This document shows, piece after piece, positions 6,844 through 8,519 of a stretch of 8,519 nt of DNA. This DNA comes from Pseudomonadota bacterium (lineage in GTDB: Bacteria; Pseudomonadota; Alphaproteobacteria; Sphingomonadales; Sphingomonadaceae): the NCBI GenBank assembly GCA_023386135.1, contig JAEWKG010000311.1:1-8519 (forward strand), in the 5' to 3' direction. How positions within the stretch are numbered: position 1 is the stretch's first letter; every line of letters starts with the position of its first letter. Under the pieces are notes generated by a model. The model did no database searches, was not told the DNA's origin, and saw only the letters and a program-made list of their open reading frames with translations. The position numbers and the translations under genes are program-made.

Positions 6844-8502
6844 ATGAGCGCCACCGCAGTCGCCGCACACGAACCGAGCGCCAAGGAAATCCGCCTGGTC
6901 ATCGCCGCCTCGTCGGCGGGGACGATCTTCGAGTGGTACGATTTCTTCATCTACGGCACGCTCGCCGCGCTGATCGGCAAGGCATTCTTCCCCGCCGATA
7001 ACGAGACGCTGCAGCTGCTGCTGGTATGGGCCGGGTTCGCGGTCGGGTTCTGCTTCCGGCCCTTGGGCGCGATCCTGTTCGGCTTCCTCGGCGACCGGCT
7101 CGGGCGCAAGTATACCTTCCTCATTACCGTCACCCTGATGGGCATCGCCACCGCGGGCGTCGGCATGATTCCCGGCGCCGCGTCGATCGGCCTCGCCGCG
7201 CCCGCGCTGGTAATCCTCCTGCGCATCCTGCAGGGCCTCGCGCTTGGCGGCGAGTATGGCGGGGCGGCGGTTTATGTTGCCGAGCACGCGCCGATCGAGA
7301 AGCGCGGGTTCTACACCTCGTTCATCCAGGCGAGCGTGGTCGGCGGGTTCGTGCTGTCCGTGATCGTGGTGATCGCCTGTCGTGCGTTCATTCCCGAAGA
7401 GACCTTCAATGCCTGGGGCTGGCGGGTGCCGTTCATCCTCAGCCTGATCCTTCTCGCGATCAGCCTGTGGATGCGGTTGAAGCTCAGCGAAAGCCCGGTG
7501 TTCAAGGCGATGAAGGCATCGGGGGAGATGGTGAAGAACCCCTTCGTCGAGAGCTTCACCTACCCCGGCAACAAGAAGCGCATCTTCGTCGCGCTGTTCG
7601 GCATCACCGGGGTGCTGACAACGATCTGGTACACCGCGTTCTTTTCCGGTTTGAGCTTCCTCAAGGGCCCGATGCGGATGGACCCGGCGGTCGCGGAATG
7701 GATCATGCTCGCCGCCGGAGCGATCTCGATGGGGTTCTACCTCATGGTCGGGCGCTGGTCGGACAAGGTGGGCCGCAAGACCCCGATCATCATCGGCGCC
7801 GCGGCGTCGCTGGTGCTGCTGTTCCCGCTGTTCTGGGGCATCGGCGCACTCGCCAATCCCGGGCTGGCGGCGAGTGCCGAGCGGGCACCGGTGGTCGTCT
7901 CGGGCCAGCAGTGCACCTACGATCCCTTCGCCAGCAAGCAGGCGACCGACTGCGGCAAGTTGCTGGCCGACCTCACCGCGCTCGGCGTTTCATACGATGT
8001 CGGGGCGGTTAATGCGGCGGGCACCGGCCTGACGGTTGGGGACACACACCTCGATCTCGCTGGTCTCGGCGCAACCGACGACGCGGCGCGCAAGGCCGCG
8101 ATCCAGAGCGCGCTGGAGCAGCAGGGCTACGACTTCGCCAAGCAGACACCGCCGCTGGCCAGCATCATCGGCATCATCGCACTGATCTCGGGCCTCGGGC
8201 TGCTGTCGGCGCTGACCTACGGCTCGGTCGCGGCGCTGCTGGCGGAGATGTTCCCGCCGCAGATCCGCTACAGCTCGATGTCGATCCCCTATCACATCGG
8301 TGCGGGCTACCTCGGCGGGTTCCTGCCGCTGATCGCGAGCTACATCGTCGCCACCACCGGCAACGCCTATGCCGGGCTGTGGTACACTTGGGGCGTGGTC
8401 GCATTCGGGCTGGTGGTCGCGTGGTGGGGCATCCCCGGCGGCAAGCCGCGCGATTTCGCCGCCTCGGACGAGCCGCCGCCGGTCGCGCCCAACCGCCCAT
8501 GA
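6844..8502 (+). CDS. MFS transporter, metabolite:H+ symporter (MHS) family, with large periplasmic loop
   Basis: Inner-membrane secondary transporter of the ProP/KgtP/ShiA-like MHS branch, expected to move a small metabolite with protons; the substrate cannot be read from the sequence. The 552 residues are about 100 more than the usual ~430-450. Seen: FEWYDFFIYG (29-38) in helix 1, the MFS motif GDRLGRKYT (83-91) in loop 2-3, RILQGLALGGEYGGA (127-141) in helix 4, and a second-half motif GRWSDKVGRKTP (303-314). Twelve membrane segments can be placed. The extra length is residues about 337-437, between segments 9 and 10, which should face the periplasm and holds C357 and C370. The start at 6844 is chosen because translation from the upstream in-frame ATG (6760) would overlap the preceding gene and add basic non-family residues. 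It lies 40 bases after the IscU-like gene. Family sure, substrate unknown. Confidence 0.93.
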   Translation: MSATAVAAHEPSAKEIRLVIAASSAGTIFEWYDFFIYGTLAALIGKAFFPADNETLQLLLVWAGFAVGFCFRPLGAILFGFLGDRLGRKYTFLITVTLMGIATAGVGMIPGAASIGLAAPALVILLRILQGLALGGEYGGAAVYVAEHAPIEKRGFYTSFIQASVVGGFVLSVIVVIACRAFIPEETFNAWGWRVPFILSLILLAISLWMRLKLSESPVFKAMKASGEMVKNPFVESFTYPGNKKRIFVALFGITGVLTTIWYTAFFSGLSFLKGPMRMDPAVAEWIMLAAGAISMGFYLMVGRWSDKVGRKTPIIIGAAASLVLLFPLFWGIGALANPGLAASAERAPVVVSGQQCTYDPFASKQATDCGKLLADLTALGVSYDVGAVNAAGTGLTVGDTHLDLAGLGATDDAARKAAIQSALEQQGYDFAKQTPPLASIIGIIALISGLGLLSALTYGSVAALLAEMFPPQIRYSSMSIPYHIGAGYLGGFLPLIASYIVATTGNAYAGLWYTWGVVAFGLVVAWWGIPGGKPRDFAASDEPPPVAPNRP

Positions 8503-8519
8503 CGCAAGCGCCGCCGCCC
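8499..8519 (+). CDS. Possible start of the next gene, cut by the window end
   Basis: An ATG at 8499-8501 overlaps the TGA of the transporter gene (ATGA, 8499-8502) and opens a frame that runs to the window end as MTQAPPP. The same ATGA arrangement joins cvpA to the IscU-like gene, which makes a coupled downstream gene plausible. Seven residues give no product clue, and there is no Shine-Dalgarno in front. Confidence 0.35.

Noticed and set aside
6264..7287. Minus-strand open frames of about 230 codons opposite cvpA, the IscU-like gene and the MFS gene
   Set aside because: Arg/Pro-rich antisense translations with no motif, lying over plus-strand genes with clear family features.

Overview
The window is ordinary-looking chromosomal DNA from a high-GC alphaproteobacterium, most likely a sphingomonad (Sphingomonadales, for example the Erythrobacteraceae/Novosphingobium side). 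This is an inference from protein resemblance (DnaK, DnaJ, RadA and CvpA all look alphaproteobacterial), strong G/C preference at third codon positions, and the series radA - cvpA - IscU/NifU-like gene - MFS transporter. No search was run. I see no insertion sequence, phage gene, tRNA, rRNA, CRISPR array or replication origin, and no intergenic stretch over 100 bases.

Layout. (1) 1-875: the 3' part of dnaK (Hsp70), then after a 73-base gap with a strong hairpin, complete dnaJ (949-2070). These form the Hsp70/Hsp40 protein-folding pair; the promoter lies outside the window. (2) 2067-4379, minus strand: a 770-residue patatin-like phospholipase of the large bacterial class with a DUF3376-type C-terminus. 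It converges on dnaJ so tightly that both TAG stop codons lie in one CTAG. (3) 4380-4451: a short divergent intergenic region that should hold the start signals of both the patatin gene and radA. (4) 4452-8502, plus strand: a compact run of radA (recombination/repair ATPase), cvpA (inner-membrane protein), a small IscU/NifU-like scaffold-fold protein with only two cysteines, and a metabolite:H+ symporter (MHS) type MFS transporter with a large periplasmic insert. Gaps are 16 bases, a 4-base ATGA overlap, and 40 bases. A further gene probably begins at 8499, again with an ATGA overlap, and runs off the window.

How the parts work together: dnaK-dnaJ is a functional pair. The radA-to-MFS run looks like one transcription unit by spacing, but its products have no obvious common pathway. 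The points most worth a second look are the missing third cluster-ligand cysteine in the IscU-like protein, the cysteine-containing periplasmic insert in the transporter, the shared-stop convergence of dnaJ and the patatin gene, and several hairpins placed where they could affect translation or transcript processing. None of these amounts to evidence for a wholly new system.
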